Below are positions 1 through 9,200 of a stretch of DNA of 55,391 nucleotides, piece after piece. The stretch covers positions 90,756-146,146 of the forward strand of contig NZ_BMOS01000007.1 of the NCBI RefSeq assembly GCF_014647195.1, written 5' to 3'. This DNA comes from Oceanobacillus indicireducens (GTDB taxonomy: Bacteria; Bacillota; Bacilli; Bacillales; Amphibacillaceae). Each line of letters opens with the position of its first letter. Position 1 is the stretch's first letter. The notes beneath the pieces are model-generated. The model searched no databases. It was not told where the DNA came from and saw only the letters and a program-made list of their open reading frames with translations. Both the position numbers and the translations under genes were made by a program.

Positions 1-100
1 ATCAGTAGTTTCTTTCGGTTACTTTTAAGGGAGAATTATTAGGATAGCTAACAAATTGATATATCATAAAAAGAATAACGACTAATAAAGGACGGTAGTT

Positions 101-1393
101 ATGAAACAACAACCATTAGCACTACGAATGCGACCAACTCATATCAATGAAGTTATTGGCCAGGAACATCTAGTTGGAGAAGGGAAGTTAATCCAACGTA
201 TGGTAACAGCGAATATGCTTGCATCCATGATTCTGTTCGGCCCACCAGGTACTGGGAAAACTTCTACTGCGTTTGCCATCGCCAAAACAGCAGGCCTTCA
301 AGTGAGATTATTGAATGCAGTGACACATAAAAAGAAAGATATGGAAATCGTTGTTGAAGAGGCAAAGTTAAGTGGAAATCTTGTACTTATTTTGGATGAA
401 GTCCACCGTTTAGATAAAGCGAAACAGGACTTTCTCCTCCCTCACCTTGAAACAAATCTCATTACGATGATTGGTTGTACAACAAGCAATCCCTATCATT
501 CCATCAACCCGGCTATCCGAAGTAGATGTCATTTATTCGAACTCGAATCCCTGGAACCTGAACATGTAAAAACAGCATTACTTCGGGCAATCGAGGACAA
601 AGAACGTGGATTAGGTGAGATGGACATTGAAATGACTCCGGAAGCGCTCGATCATTTTGCTCAAAGCTCCAACGGGGATATGCGCGCAGCCTTGAATGGT
701 CTAGAACTTGCGGCAATGTCAACTCCACCAAATGCGGATGATGTAATTGTCATTGAACTGGAAGCTGCGGAAGAATGTATGCAGAAGAAAAGTTTTTCCC
801 ATGATAAGGGAGGGGATGCGCATTATGATGTGCTCTCAGCATTCCAGAAATCGATCCGCGGGAGCGATGTGAACGCTTCTCTTCATTATTTAGCTAGATT
901 AATTGAAGCAGGCGACTTGGATAGTATCACAAGAAGAATGCTTGTTATCGCGTATGAAGACATTGGGTTAGCTAATCCACAAGCAGGACCACGTGCACTT
1001 GCCGCTGTACAGGCCGCGGAAAGAATCGGGTTTCCGGAAGCAAGGATTCCATTAGCTGTTGCAATTGTAGAACTTGCCCTCTCTCCTAAATCCAATACAG
1101 CCTACAAAGCTCTCGACGGCGCTCTCGCTGACGTGCGTAGTGGGAAAAGCGGTGACATTCCCTCACACCTAAAAGATAGTCATTATAAAGGTGCAAAAGA
1201 TTTAGGCAGAGGAATCGAATATAAGTATCCGCATAATTATGACGGGGCATGGGTCGCGCAACAATATTTACCGGACCGGATTAAAAACAAGAGATATTAT
1301 GAGCCTAAAGATACTGGTAAATTTGAGAAAGCAATGAAACATGTCTATGAAAAAATCGAACGTGAAATGAGTTTTCCAAAGAATGACGTATAA
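101..1393 (+). CDS. rarA: RarA (MgsA) replication-associated recombination AAA+ ATPase
   Basis: This 430-residue protein belongs to the RarA/MgsA/WRNIP1 family, cytosolic AAA+ ATPases that act at stalled replication forks and resemble the clamp-loader and RuvB ATPases. Walker A (GPPGTGKTS) lies near residues 47-55, and Walker B with the sensor region (LILDEVHRLDKAKQ) follows near 95-105. The C-terminal half contains the family's conserved segment around RRMLVIAYEDIGLANP and a tail rich in GAKDLGRGIEYKYPHNY-type residues. The length is normal. The ATG is preceded by AAAGGACGG at a suitable distance. In B. subtilis the orthologue (yrvN) sits in the same neighbourhood upstream of aspS. The gene is read on the plus strand and followed by rsfA with a 75-bp gap and no obvious terminator between them. 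Confidence 0.95.
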   Translation: MKQQPLALRMRPTHINEVIGQEHLVGEGKLIQRMVTANMLASMILFGPPGTGKTSTAFAIAKTAGLQVRLLNAVTHKKKDMEIVVEEAKLSGNLVLILDEVHRLDKAKQDFLLPHLETNLITMIGCTTSNPYHSINPAIRSRCHLFELESLEPEHVKTALLRAIEDKERGLGEMDIEMTPEALDHFAQSSNGDMRAALNGLELAAMSTPPNADDVIVIELEAAEECMQKKSFSHDKGGDAHYDVLSAFQKSIRGSDVNASLHYLARLIEAGDLDSITRRMLVIAYEDIGLANPQAGPRALAAVQAAERIGFPEARIPLAVAIVELALSPKSNTAYKALDGALADVRSGKSGDIPSHLKDSHYKGAKDLGRGIEYKYPHNYDGAWVAQQYLPDRIKNKRYYEPKDTGKFEKAMKHVYEKIEREMSFPKNDV

Positions 1394-1468
1394 ATCTTTT
1401 TTCTTGAGGCAATAATAACTAGCAACATGATAATCTATTGTTTTGCCTAGAAAAAGGAGTTGGATAAA

Positions 1469-2107
1469 ATGGCCAAAGTGAGACAAGACGCCTGGTCCCA
1501 TGAGGATGATCTATTGCTGGCAGAAACCGTGTTGCGGCATATTAGGGAAGGAAGTACACAACTGAATGCGTTTGAAGAAGTTGGGGATAAATTAAACCGG
1601 ACTTCTGCTGCCTGTGGATTCAGATGGAATGCTGAAGTTCGTAATAAATATATCAATGCGATTGATTTAGCAAAACGGCAACGGAAAGAACTAAAACGAA
1701 AGCAAGCAAAACAAAATTTCTCACCTGCTCCGAAACAACCAAATCAAAGCAGGGAAATAGTAGCTGACAGAAAAGTTACGGAAGACATTACATTTGATAT
1801 GGTTCTCACATTCTTGAATGAAGTAAAACAGGACTACTATGTTTCTAACCAGTCAAAAGCGACAACAGAAGCAGCATTAACAGAAAACGAACAATTAAAA
1901 GATGAAATTACGAAGCTTGAGAAGCAATTGAAACAGACGGAAAAACAACTGGAAACAATCCAGGATGATTACCAGACGTTTATTCAGATCATGGACCGGG
2001 CGAGAAGAATGACCGTTTTAAAAGATGAACGATCCTTCACCTCCCCGAGTTTCCGAATGGATAAGAATGGAAACCTTGAACAACTAGCTAACCCTTCATC
2101 AAACTAA
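1469..2107 (+). CDS. rsfA: RsfA-type prespore-specific transcriptional regulator
   Basis: The N-terminus (RQDAWSHEDDLLLAETVLRH, then a segment with TSAACGFRWNAEVR) is a Myb/SANT-like DNA-binding domain characteristic of RsfA, a sigma-F-dependent regulator that tunes forespore gene expression in Bacillus. Residues 130-180 form a predicted coiled coil rich in E, K and Q. I place the start at the ATG at 1469: the alternative in-frame TTG at 1460 touches the AAGGAG ribosome-binding site, whereas the ATG is nine bases from it. That gives 212 residues. A strong stem-loop follows directly. Function is known from the family; forespore expression here is inferred. Confidence 0.9.
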   Translation: MAKVRQDAWSHEDDLLLAETVLRHIREGSTQLNAFEEVGDKLNRTSAACGFRWNAEVRNKYINAIDLAKRQRKELKRKQAKQNFSPAPKQPNQSREIVADRKVTEDITFDMVLTFLNEVKQDYYVSNQSKATTEAALTENEQLKDEITKLEKQLKQTEKQLETIQDDYQTFIQIMDRARRMTVLKDERSFTSPSFRMDKNGNLEQLANPSSN

Positions 2108-2111
2108 AACC

Positions 2112-2143
2112 AAAAGCGTAACGGCTATGGCCGTTACGCTTTT
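2112..2143. terminator. Bidirectional terminator between rsfA and the 6S RNA gene
   Basis: A perfect 14-bp stem (AAAAGCGTAACGGC with its complement) closes a TATG loop and is followed by T-rich sequence on the plus strand. On the minus strand it is followed by TTTTGGTTTT, so it can end both rsfA and the convergent 6S RNA. Confidence 0.85.
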
Positions 2144-2149
2144 TATTAT

Positions 2150-2330
2150 GTACGAGATCCCGATCGTGCCGTCCATTTAAAAGTTTTGATCCCGCTTTTA
2201 GCAGGTGGGTGCCCTGTTCCAAACTGCTGATATTGTCTGCAGTAGACGGTATGGCAGGATGGAAACTTCCAGGCTCCCTATCAATTGGTGTTCGGTCAAA
2301 ATACTTCGTATGGACGCACACATCAGGATT
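2150..2330 (-). ncRNA. ssrS: 6S RNA (RNA polymerase-binding regulatory RNA)
   Basis: The minus-strand transcript starts near TCCTGATGTGTGCGTCCAT (2328-2310) and ends near ATGGACGGCACGATCGGGA (2176-2158). These ends pair almost completely, with some G-U pairs, giving the long closing stem expected of 6S RNA. The interior holds segments I recall from Firmicute 6S RNAs: GGGAGCCTGGAAGTTTCC on the 5' side and TTTGGAACAGGGCACCCACC on the 3' side, flanking a large central bubble. 6S RNA binds sigma-A RNA polymerase in stationary phase. In B. subtilis bsrA lies in the corresponding place next to aspS. Exact ends are approximate. The identification rests on recalled sequence and synteny, not on a covariance-model search. 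Confidence 0.85.
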
Positions 2331-2407
2331 TTTTGATATTCTTTTGATTGTAAATTTATATTAACATAGCTTTTTAGAATTATCAAATGATAACCAAATC
2401 GTTTTGA

Positions 2408-4174
2408 TTAATCTTTTTGTTTTCTAAGTTGAATCGATAATTCTTTCAGCTGTTCTTCCGCTACTCCGCCTGGTGCTTCCGTTAATAGATCTGAAGCCGA
2501 GGCCGTTTTAGGAAACAGGATTGTATCACGTAAGTTTGAACGGCCGGCAAGCAGCATGATAATCCGGTCAAGCCCTAAAGCAATACCCCCATGTGGAGGT
2601 GCACCGTATTCAAGAGCTTCCATTAAGAATCCGAATTGTTCTTGTGCTTCTTCTTCTGAAAAACCAAGAACTTGGAACATTTTTTCCTGAGTTTCTTTTT
2701 GATAAATACGGATGGAGCCTCCTCCTAATTCATATCCGTTCAAGACAAGGTCGTACGCGTTCGCACGCACATTCTCAGGTTCTGTCAATAATTTATCGAG
2801 CTCACCTTCTACCGGAGAAGTGAATGGGTGGTGTGCTGCGAAGAAACGGTCAAGTTCTTCGTCATACTCAAGCAATGGCCAGTCTGTTACCCATAGGAAA
2901 TTGTAAATCGACTGATCGATTAAATCCAACTCTTTTCCAAGTTTTAGACGCAATGCACCTAAACTGTCAAAAACAACCTGGTTCTTGTCCGCAACGAATA
3001 ATAATAAGTCTCCATCTGTAACTTCAACCTCTATTATCAACTGTGCCTTTTCCTCTTCAGTTAGGAATTTGGCAATTGGTCCTTTTAGCTCTGCTCCTTC
3101 CGCTTTCAACCATGCAAGTCCTTTAGCACCGTATACATCAACATATTCAGCCAGCTTATCAATATCTTTTCTGGAGAAATTAGCTGCTTCACCTTTCACA
3201 TTCAACAGTCTCACACTTCCTCCATTTTCAATCGCCCCTTTAAACACTTTGAATTCGGATGTTTTGAAAATAGGTGAAGCATCGATAATTTCCATACCGA
3301 ATCTCGTATCAGGTTTATCCGAACCAAAGCGATTCATCGCATCATCGTACGACATGCGCGGAAACGGTAACGTAATATCAATTCCTTTAACTTCTTTCAT
3401 AACATATTGCATCATTTTTTCGGTCATCGCCATAATATCATCGCTTGTCTGGAAAGAAGTCTCAATATCAATCTGAGTGAATTCAGGCTGACGATCTGCA
3501 CGTAAGTCCTCGTCACGGAAACAGCGGGCAATTTGGTAATACTTCTCAAAACCACTCATCATAATTAATTGTTTAAACAGCTGCGGAGATTGTGGCAAGG
3601 CGTAAAACTCCCCTGGATGGACCCTGCTTGGCACGAGATAGTCTCGAGCACCTTCTGGAGTACTTTTCGTTAAAATCGGTGTCTCCATTTCAAGGAATCC
3701 GTCATTGTTTAAAAAGTTCCGGATTGCCTGTGTTGTTTGGTGACGTAATTTAATCGTTTCCTGCAAGCCCGGACGTCTAAGATCAAGATAGCGATATTTC
3801 AACCGTAAATCCTCCGCAACGTCCGTATCATCTTTGATCATAAATGGTGGATTCTTGGATTTATTTAAAATTTCTACAGAAGAAGCAACGACTTCTATTT
3901 TCCCGGTTTTCATCAATGAATTGACGGTACTTGCTTCACGTGCGACAACTTTCCCTGAAATCTCCACCACATATTCTGAACGAATTGTATCAGCGATCTG
4001 GAGTGCTTCTGCTGATTCATCTGGATTGAATACTACTTGCACAACACCTGATCGGTCACGTAAATCAATAAAAATTAATCCACCAAGGTCGCGGCGCTTT
4101 TGCACCCAACCTTTGAGCAGAATTGTTTGACCGATATGCTCTTCATTTATTGTTCCGGCATAAATTCTTGTCAT
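2408..4174 (-). CDS. aspS: Aspartyl-tRNA synthetase
   Basis: A class II aminoacyl-tRNA synthetase of 588 residues, the bacterial-type length. It has an N-terminal OB-fold anticodon-binding domain (residues about 1-110, including [20 protein letters not shown]), the catalytic core with motif 2 ([18 protein letters not shown]), the bacterial GAD insertion domain (about 300-420), and motif 3 near the end ([15 protein letters not shown]). It charges tRNA-Asp in the cytosol. It is the second gene of the hisS-aspS operon, starting one base after the hisS stop, so it shares the T-box leader upstream of hisS. The presence of the GAD domain and long form is consistent with a discriminating or non-discriminating bacterial AspRS; the sequence alone does not tell which. 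Confidence 0.98.
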   Translation of the reverse strand: MTRIYAGTINEEHIGQTILLKGWVQKRRDLGGLIFIDLRDRSGVVQVVFNPDESAEALQIADTIRSEYVVEISGKVVAREASTVNSLMKTGKIEVVASSVEILNKSKNPPFMIKDDTDVAEDLRLKYRYLDLRRPGLQETIKLRHQTTQAIRNFLNNDGFLEMETPILTKSTPEGARDYLVPSRVHPGEFYALPQSPQLFKQLIMMSGFEKYYQIARCFRDEDLRADRQPEFTQIDIETSFQTSDDIMAMTEKMMQYVMKEVKGIDITLPFPRMSYDDAMNRFGSDKPDTRFGMEIIDASPIFKTSEFKVFKGAIENGGSVRLLNVKGEAANFSRKDIDKLAEYVDVYGAKGLAWLKAEGAELKGPIAKFLTEEEKAQLIIEVEVTDGDLLLFVADKNQVVFDSLGALRLKLGKELDLIDQSIYNFLWVTDWPLLEYDEELDRFFAAHHPFTSPVEGELDKLLTEPENVRANAYDLVLNGYELGGGSIRIYQKETQEKMFQVLGFSEEEAQEQFGFLMEALEYGAPPHGGIALGLDRIIMLLAGRSNLRDTILFPKTASASDLLTEAPGGVAEEQLKELSIQLRKQKD

Positions 4175-4175
4175 C

Positions 4176-5459
4176 TTACTTACTACCTCCTGTTAATTTC
4201 CCTGTCAGCGTATCAACTATATTTTCCATCGGTAGAACTTGTTGTTCACCCGTAGCCATTTCCTTTACTGTTACCGTATTGTTGCTTACCTCTTCTTCAC
4301 CAAGGATTAGGACATATTTAGCTTCGTAACGGTCCGCTGCTTTCAATTGGCCTTTCATCTTCCGCATTTGATAGTCTTTATCAACTTGCACACCATTTGC
4401 ACGCAGGTCATGAACTAGGCGAACAGCTGCTTGTTCCGCTTCCTTACCAACAGCAACGACGTAACAATCTAATTTGTCCGTGTCCGGTATTTCAACCCCT
4501 TCAGCTTCAAGGGCCATCAGAAGACGCTCCAAGCCCATTCCAAAACCGATAGCAGGTGTAGTTGGCCCACCGAACTCCTCGATCATTCCGTTGTACCTTC
4601 CACCACCAGCAAGTGTTGTTATCGCTCCAAATCCTTTTGCATCACTCATGATTTCAAAAGCCGTATGGTTATAATAATCCAGCCCGCGAACTAAGGTAGG
4701 ATCTATGACATAGTCAATTCCCATCGCATCTAAGTACCCTTTTACTTCCTCAAAATACGTTTTCGATTCTTCGTTCAAAAAGTCAAGAATCGATGGTGCT
4801 GTTCCCATTGCCGGGTGGTCCCGGTCCTTTTTACAATCGAGGACACGTAACGGATTTTGCTCGAGGCGGACTTGACAGTCGGCACATAGCTCTTCTTTAT
4901 GCGGAGTGAAGTGGTCGATCAATGCTTGACGGTGCTTCTCTCTGCTTTCTTTATCACCTAGGGAATTAATGACAAGCTTCAAGGAAGTTAATCCTAATGA
5001 TTGATAAACCGTCATTGCTAAATCAATCACTTCCGCATCAATAGCGGGATCCGCACTGCCTAGCGCTTCGATACCGAACTGATTCAATTGACGCATTCTA
5101 CCCTTTTGCGGGCGCTCATAACGGAACATTTCTGCAAAATAATAAAGTTTAACTGGCTGATTCACATCTCCATACAGCTTATTTTGCACATAGGCCCGGG
5201 CGACGCCAGCTGTTCCTTCAGGTCTTAGCGTTAAACTTCTCCCGCCGCGGTCCTCAAACGTGTACATTTCTTTCTGGACAATATCCGTCGTATCACCAAC
5301 TCCGCGCTGGAACACTTCTGTATGCTCAAAGACAGGAGTACGGATTTCTTTATAATGATATCTCTTACAGATTTCCTTAATTTGTTCTTCAACATATTGC
5401 CAAGCTTTGACATCTTTCGGTAAAATATCAACCGTTCCTCGTGGTGCATTCATACTCAA
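4176..5459 (-). CDS. hisS: Histidyl-tRNA synthetase
   Basis: A class II synthetase that charges tRNA-His. It opens with the signature [12 protein letters not shown] and contains motif 2 ([15 protein letters not shown]), the histidine A motif ([14 protein letters not shown]), the glycine-rich [14 protein letters not shown], and a C-terminal anticodon-binding domain (about residues 325-420). The start is uncertain. AAAGGAGGAG runs directly into ATGGTGTTGAGTATG: the first ATG (5465) is only two bases from the Shine-Dalgarno, the GTG (5462) five, the TTG (5459) eight, and the last ATG (5453) fourteen. I chose the TTG on spacing. First gene of the hisS-aspS operon. Confidence 0.97.
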   Translation of the reverse strand: MSMNAPRGTVDILPKDVKAWQYVEEQIKEICKRYHYKEIRTPVFEHTEVFQRGVGDTTDIVQKEMYTFEDRGGRSLTLRPEGTAGVARAYVQNKLYGDVNQPVKLYYFAEMFRYERPQKGRMRQLNQFGIEALGSADPAIDAEVIDLAMTVYQSLGLTSLKLVINSLGDKESREKHRQALIDHFTPHKEELCADCQVRLEQNPLRVLDCKKDRDHPAMGTAPSILDFLNEESKTYFEEVKGYLDAMGIDYVIDPTLVRGLDYYNHTAFEIMSDAKGFGAITTLAGGGRYNGMIEEFGGPTTPAIGFGMGLERLLMALEAEGVEIPDTDKLDCYVVAVGKEAEQAAVRLVHDLRANGVQVDKDYQMRKMKGQLKAADRYEAKYVLILGEEEVSNNTVTVKEMATGEQQVLPMENIVDTLTGKLTGGSK

Positions 5460-5510
5460 CACCATCTCCTCCTTTACTTTCTACAAATTTATTTCCTCGA
5501 AAAAATATAT

Positions 5511-5780
5511 AAAAATCCCGTCCCTTATAAAAATAAGGGACGGGATTTTTGCCCGCGTTGCCACCCTAGTTGATGTAAATACATCCGCTCTACACACAGT
5601 TAACGCCTGTCTACGTATATCCCTACTCTAATTTTCGGTCTATATCCTCTGGAATGTCTTTCATTGGACTATCGTATAGAAATGCTCTCAGCCAGTGACA
5701 TCTCTTCTCTGCTTTACCTAGTTTCCAATTACTTTTTCCATCAACGGTATTGTCTATTTATTCGTAGCTTATTTGAATGA
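5511..5780 (-). promoter_or_regulatory. T-box leader of hisS-aspS with a GAC (Asp) specifier
   Basis: On the minus strand the leader shows the T-box sequence AGGGTGGCAACGCGGG, followed by a strong terminator hairpin (5511-5550, arms ATCCCGTCCCTTA) ending in T's. In stem I, ATTGGA pairs with TCCAAT and TGGAA with TTCCA. They enclose an internal loop with AAAGTA on the 5' side and GAAAGACA on the 3' side. By the usual position, the specifier is GAC at 5656-5658, an aspartate codon. Uncharged tRNA-Asp would stabilise the antiterminator and turn on both synthetases. The assignment of the specifier is by hand-folding. Confidence 0.93.
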
Positions 5781-5785
5781 TTATA

Positions 5786-5814
5786 ATCATAAGCTGTTCC
5801 AAGAAAATTGTCAA
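5786..5814 (-). promoter_or_regulatory. Sigma-A promoter of the hisS-aspS operon
   Basis: TTGACA (5814-5809) and TATGAT (5791-5786) on the minus strand are separated by exactly 17 bases, placing the transcription start near 5779, just before the T-box stem I. Confidence 0.8.
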
Positions 5815-5862
5815 GAACGATTGTATAAGAACAATTTAAATTGCAAAAAGGGAACTGCGGCA

Positions 5863-5994
5863 ATGAAGATCATCAATCGAGGTATCCTCCATGACGGGAG
5901 AGTATTTGAATATAGTGAAATGGTTAGCCTTGATTATACTGTATCCTATTTCACACCGTTCGACCCTTCCAACCATCAATATAGAGCTATATAG
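5863..5994 (+). CDS. Small conserved-looking protein of 43 residues, unknown function
   Basis: The ATG at 5863 opens a 43-residue frame (MKIINRGILHDGRVFEYSEM, ending in YRAI). I prefer it over the longer frame from 5773, which would run through the hisS promoter. A purine-rich AAAAAGGGA lies upstream, and a good terminator hairpin begins at the stop codon, which argues that this is a genuine short transcript. B. subtilis has a small gene of unknown function (yrzK) in the same place between hisS and yrvJ; equivalence is a guess from position only. There is no signal peptide or membrane segment. Confidence 0.6.
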   Translation: MKIINRGILHDGRVFEYSEMVSLDYTVSYFTPFDPSNHQYRAI

Positions 5995-6022
5995 AAAGAC
6001 GTTTCCATCGTCTTTCTTTTTT
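5994..6022 (+). terminator. Terminator of the 43-residue gene
   Basis: GAAAGACG and CGTCTTTC form an eight-base-pair stem followed by a run of T's. The first arm starts at the last base of the stop codon. Confidence 0.8.
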
Positions 6023-6173
6023 GCAAATAAATACTTCTTTTAGCTCTCTGAATTTCCAACCGTGAGAATCCAATCAATATTGAAATACCTTAATTATTAA
6101 AGTTAGTGATTAGTCGAATAAAGGTTATCATGATATATTGTGATTAGAATAAAGAACTAAAGAGGGTTGCTAT

Positions 6174-8090
6174 ATGAATGTACGATGGAAACAGATTTTA
6201 CATCTACTTCTCACTTCCGAGAAATCTTTAACCAGTCAAGAATTAGCTGCAGAGCTCCATGTTAGTTCCAAGACGATTCGAAATGACATTAAAAATCTAC
6301 AACCACTTTTATCTGATTACGGTCTAGAAATTGTTTCTGTACGCGGGAAAGGGTATGCCTTAACAGATAATGACCAGAAAAAAATGGCTGTTTTTTTACA
6401 ACATCATATGGAACAGGATATCCCTGTTGAACCAGAAGATAGGGTCCATTTTTTGATGGAAACATTATTACTGCAAACGGACTATATCAAGATAGATGAA
6501 ATAATGGAAAAGATTTATGTCAGCCGTTCAACGTTACAAAATGATTTACGTCAGGTTCGTAAAATTTTAGCAGACTATCAACTTACACTGAAGCAGAAAC
6601 CAAACTACGGAATAAAAGTAGAAGGCGACGAAATGCAAATTCGTTTTTGTATTGCTGAATGGCTCTTTCAGCAAAGTATCTCCCTACTACGTCATGATAT
6701 GGATTTACCTATCTTAAATAAAAAAGATTTGAACATGATTAGCAACACGATTTTATCCAACTTGCGACAAAGTAAGATCATTATTTCAGATATAAACCTT
6801 CATAACTTAATCACACATTTGGCTATTTCCATTAGACGCCTCAGAGAAAACAACACAATCCAAACAGAAATAGATGATGCCAGTTTACAAGACACGATGG
6901 AATACCAAGTTGCCCAAAAAATATTACGTGAGATTGAAGAAGATTTATTTATCACTTTCCCATATAATGAAGTCGCTTATTTAACGATACATCTAATGGG
7001 AACAAAACTCCTTTCTCCCGAAGACAGTACGACAGAAACTCATCAAGTTATTGATGCGGAAATACTTCGACTATCAGAACAAATAATAAAAAGAATCGAC
7101 CAGCAATATGAGTTTCATTTACAAGAAGACGAAGAATTGAAGCTTGCATTAGCGTTACATTTAAAGCCGGCAATGAATCGTTATCAATATCAAATGAATA
7201 TGCGAAATCCAATGTTGGATGAGATAAAGATGAATTATCCTTTATCGTTTGAAGCAGCAGTAGCTGGAAGCGAAGTATTGATTGAAGAGAAATCCATCAA
7301 AATCAATGAAGATGAAATTGCTTATCTCGCATTGCATATTGAAGTAGCTCAAGAGCGAAGAAAGCAGCTTCTTTCCAACAAAAAACGTTGCCTTATCGTT
7401 TGCGCTTCTGGAATGGGCAGTGCACATCTCTTAAAATATAAACTTAAAAACATGTTATCAGAAGACTTAGTTATTGTCGGAACAACAGAAATGCATAACT
7501 TAAAATATCATTCATTGGATTATATTGATCTAATCATCACAACCATTCCGATTCCCTGGGATACTGAAAAACCGGTTATTCAAGTAAGTACGATTTTAGG
7601 AAAAACAGATCTTTCTAAAATAAAGGATCTCCTAAGCAAAGGAAAAGATATGACAGATCATTATCTTTATGAATCATTTACCTACTTGCAGCAAGATTTC
7701 AAACATCCAGATTCCATTCTTCATTTTATGTGCAATGAAATTTACAAGGCAGGATTTTCCAATGATAATTATCTTGATTCCGTTTTAAAACGAGAAAACT
7801 ATGCACCCACCAGCTTTGGTAATCTCGTCGCAATTCCTCATCCACTTGATCCAGAAAATACACATACATTCTGGTCTGTGATGACGTTAGTTAAGCCTAT
7901 TAAATGGGGGAACAAGCCTGTGCAGCTAATTTTTCTATTAAGTATACAAAAAGGAAAACAAAAAGAGATCAAAAGTATGTTTGAAGAGTTAGGCGATTTG
8001 TTAGAGGACAAGGATTTGATTCAAAGGTTAATCGCCTGTACGACATTTAAACAATTTAAACATACTTTACAGCAATGGAAAGGCCTTTAA
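6174..8090 (+). CDS. licR: LicR-type PTS-regulated transcriptional activator (two PRDs, EIIB, EIIA)
   Basis: This 638-residue protein has the full BglG/LicR/MtlR activator layout. An N-terminal HTH_11 (residues 5-60, with SSKTIRNDIK) is followed by a second winged-helix/Mga-like domain (about 85-165, VSRSTLQNDL). PRD1 carries His215 and His273, and PRD2 carries His329 and His388. An EIIB-like domain holds Cys410 (LIVCASGMGSAHLL), and an EIIA-like domain holds His556 (LVAIPHPLDP). Such proteins activate PTS operons when dephosphorylated at the EIIB/EIIA sites and are tuned by HPr through the PRDs. The downstream GH4-IIB-IIC-ChbG-IIA operon is the obvious target. The two are now separated by 1.3 kb of repeat and intron-like sequence. 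RBS AGAGGG upstream of the ATG. Symbol by analogy; the inducing sugar is not proven. Confidence 0.9.
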   Translation: MNVRWKQILHLLLTSEKSLTSQELAAELHVSSKTIRNDIKNLQPLLSDYGLEIVSVRGKGYALTDNDQKKMAVFLQHHMEQDIPVEPEDRVHFLMETLLLQTDYIKIDEIMEKIYVSRSTLQNDLRQVRKILADYQLTLKQKPNYGIKVEGDEMQIRFCIAEWLFQQSISLLRHDMDLPILNKKDLNMISNTILSNLRQSKIIISDINLHNLITHLAISIRRLRENNTIQTEIDDASLQDTMEYQVAQKILREIEEDLFITFPYNEVAYLTIHLMGTKLLSPEDSTTETHQVIDAEILRLSEQIIKRIDQQYEFHLQEDEELKLALALHLKPAMNRYQYQMNMRNPMLDEIKMNYPLSFEAAVAGSEVLIEEKSIKINEDEIAYLALHIEVAQERRKQLLSNKKRCLIVCASGMGSAHLLKYKLKNMLSEDLVIVGTTEMHNLKYHSLDYIDLIITTIPIPWDTEKPVIQVSTILGKTDLSKIKDLLSKGKDMTDHYLYESFTYLQQDFKHPDSILHFMCNEIYKAGFSNDNYLDSVLKRENYAPTSFGNLVAIPHPLDPENTHTFWSVMTLVKPIKWGNKPVQLIFLLSIQKGKQKEIKSMFEELGDLLEDKDLIQRLIACTTFKQFKHTLQQWKGL

Positions 8091-8123
8091 ATCCGAATGG
8101 ATACTTCTGGATTTAAAGGCCTT
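8080..8123 (+). terminator. Stem-loop at the end of licR
   Basis: A perfect 15-bp inverted repeat (AAGGCCTTTAAATCC and its complement) spans the licR stop codon and closes a 14-base loop. The downstream ATTTGGTT is only moderately T-rich, so termination may be weak. Confidence 0.65.
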
Positions 8124-8176
8124 ATTTGGTTACCCTCCATTCCCGATTTTTCTTCATTCAAACCATGAATAAAACG

Positions 8177-8312
8177 AAACTTCATTCAGTTGGAGTTTTC
8201 GATGCACAGCTCTTTACGCTGGGGTGAGTAATCGCAATCCCAACCCCAAGACGTCGCGAACTTAGTATGCTTCTTTTCTCCCACTGAATTAGCCTAAGTG
8301 ATTCAGGGTCGG
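8177..8312 (-). repeat. Diverged copy of the TTTCAC-ending palindromic repeat, with an expanded loop
   Basis: On the minus strand the segment CCTGAATCACTTAGGCTAAT, then TTCAGTGGGAG, followed about 80 bases later by the complementary arm CTCCAACTGAATGAAGTTTC, matches the right half of the 155-bp repeats at 31.7-32.1 kb. There the same hairpin has only an eight-base loop. Here the loop carries an extra segment containing ACGTCGCGAACTTAG. The left part of the repeat is not recognisable. Confidence 0.6.
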
Positions 8313-8319
8313 GTAAAAA

Positions 8320-9200
8320 ACTGGCGCGCGCATTCAAACATTGAACCACATTTCCTTTAGCCCCCTACGATCCCGGACGGTCGGATTTCCCGAGTCCGGT
8401 TCTGACTCTGGATTACTGTCGCTACATAAGTCTATCTCACATAATACAGGTTTACATGTCAACACACATATTCACCCGTTATTTTGCAAGTTTACTTATG
8501 CGCTAGCCATCGGAAAAGATTTTAACTTTTATAGACTTGGTGTTCTATTGTTTCTCGATGGCGTCCCAGATGCCCAGGGTTCTTTGCTCTATTTTGGTGT
8601 TACTGTTATAGAAGTTTATTTCCATAAACTTAGAAAGGCATTACCCTTTCCTCCTCGCTACTACAACCTCATGCGCCAATCCTAAATCATCCATACCACT
8701 TTCGCTGATAGCTTATATGGTTGTCTTTGCTGGTTGTTTTATCCCAGCTGGAAGTAGGACCTTCCCGTCGTTATCTCTGAAAATCTTTCTCTGGATGCCA
8801 ACCCCCTACCCCAGCAGCTTCTATGGTGCACTTGACCGTTTCTTCCCATAGAACATCGGCCTTCCCCACTAACTCAGGTCGGCGCTTCGCATTCTTCCTT
8901 ATAAACAGTTTTAAAGGTACGGGTTTTCGGGTCTGCAGTATTCGTTAAAGCCTTTTGGCCTCCAGACTTGCTCGCCACTCTAACTATTCCGACTCTTACT
9001 CTCTCTGTGTAGAGTTAAACCGCAGTGACTTTTACTTCCAAGCAGAACGTGGTTTGTTACCTCCCCACGCATTGGATATACTAGTCATCTGAACCGATCA
9101 ATTGATGACAGGAGACTTTCACTCCATTAGATTCTTGCCTTGACGGCTACTCCGAGTTAGCGCCCGTTATTTCCCGCCTAAATAAATTTATTCTCACTCT
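8320..9200 (-). mobile_element. Probable group II intron relic lacking its reverse transcriptase
   Basis: No long open frame exists here. The minus strand reads like a group II intron RNA: GGAGTGAAAGTCTCC (about 9119-9105), GAGCAAGTCTGGAGGCC, GAAGCGCCGACCTGAGTTAG, then GTAGTAGCGAGGAGG with a start codon at 8641 that meets a stop after three codons. A 34-base domain V-like hairpin follows at 8402-8369, with GAACCGGA and GTCCGG arms around a GAAA loop. The distance from the vestigial start codon to this hairpin is only about 240 bases, so the RT frame has been lost. In domain V the usual AGC triad reads AAC, the 3' domain VI is not clear, and no GTGCG 5' end is visible. It is probably a dead, edge-eroded copy. 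Recognition is from memory of intron sequences; alternatives are another structured mobile RNA. Confidence 0.55.

Noticed and set aside
1-100. Search for a promoter upstream of rarA
   Set aside because: TTGATA and TAATAA are present but 21 bases apart; no convincing promoter, so none is annotated.
2088-2321. 77-codon minus-strand frame downstream of aspS
   Set aside because: It coincides with the 6S RNA and terminator; its conserved parts are RNA structure, and it has no ribosome-binding site.
8341-8685. 114-codon plus-strand frame
   Set aside because: It is the antisense of the intron relic, begins at the domain V-like hairpin, and has no ribosome-binding site.
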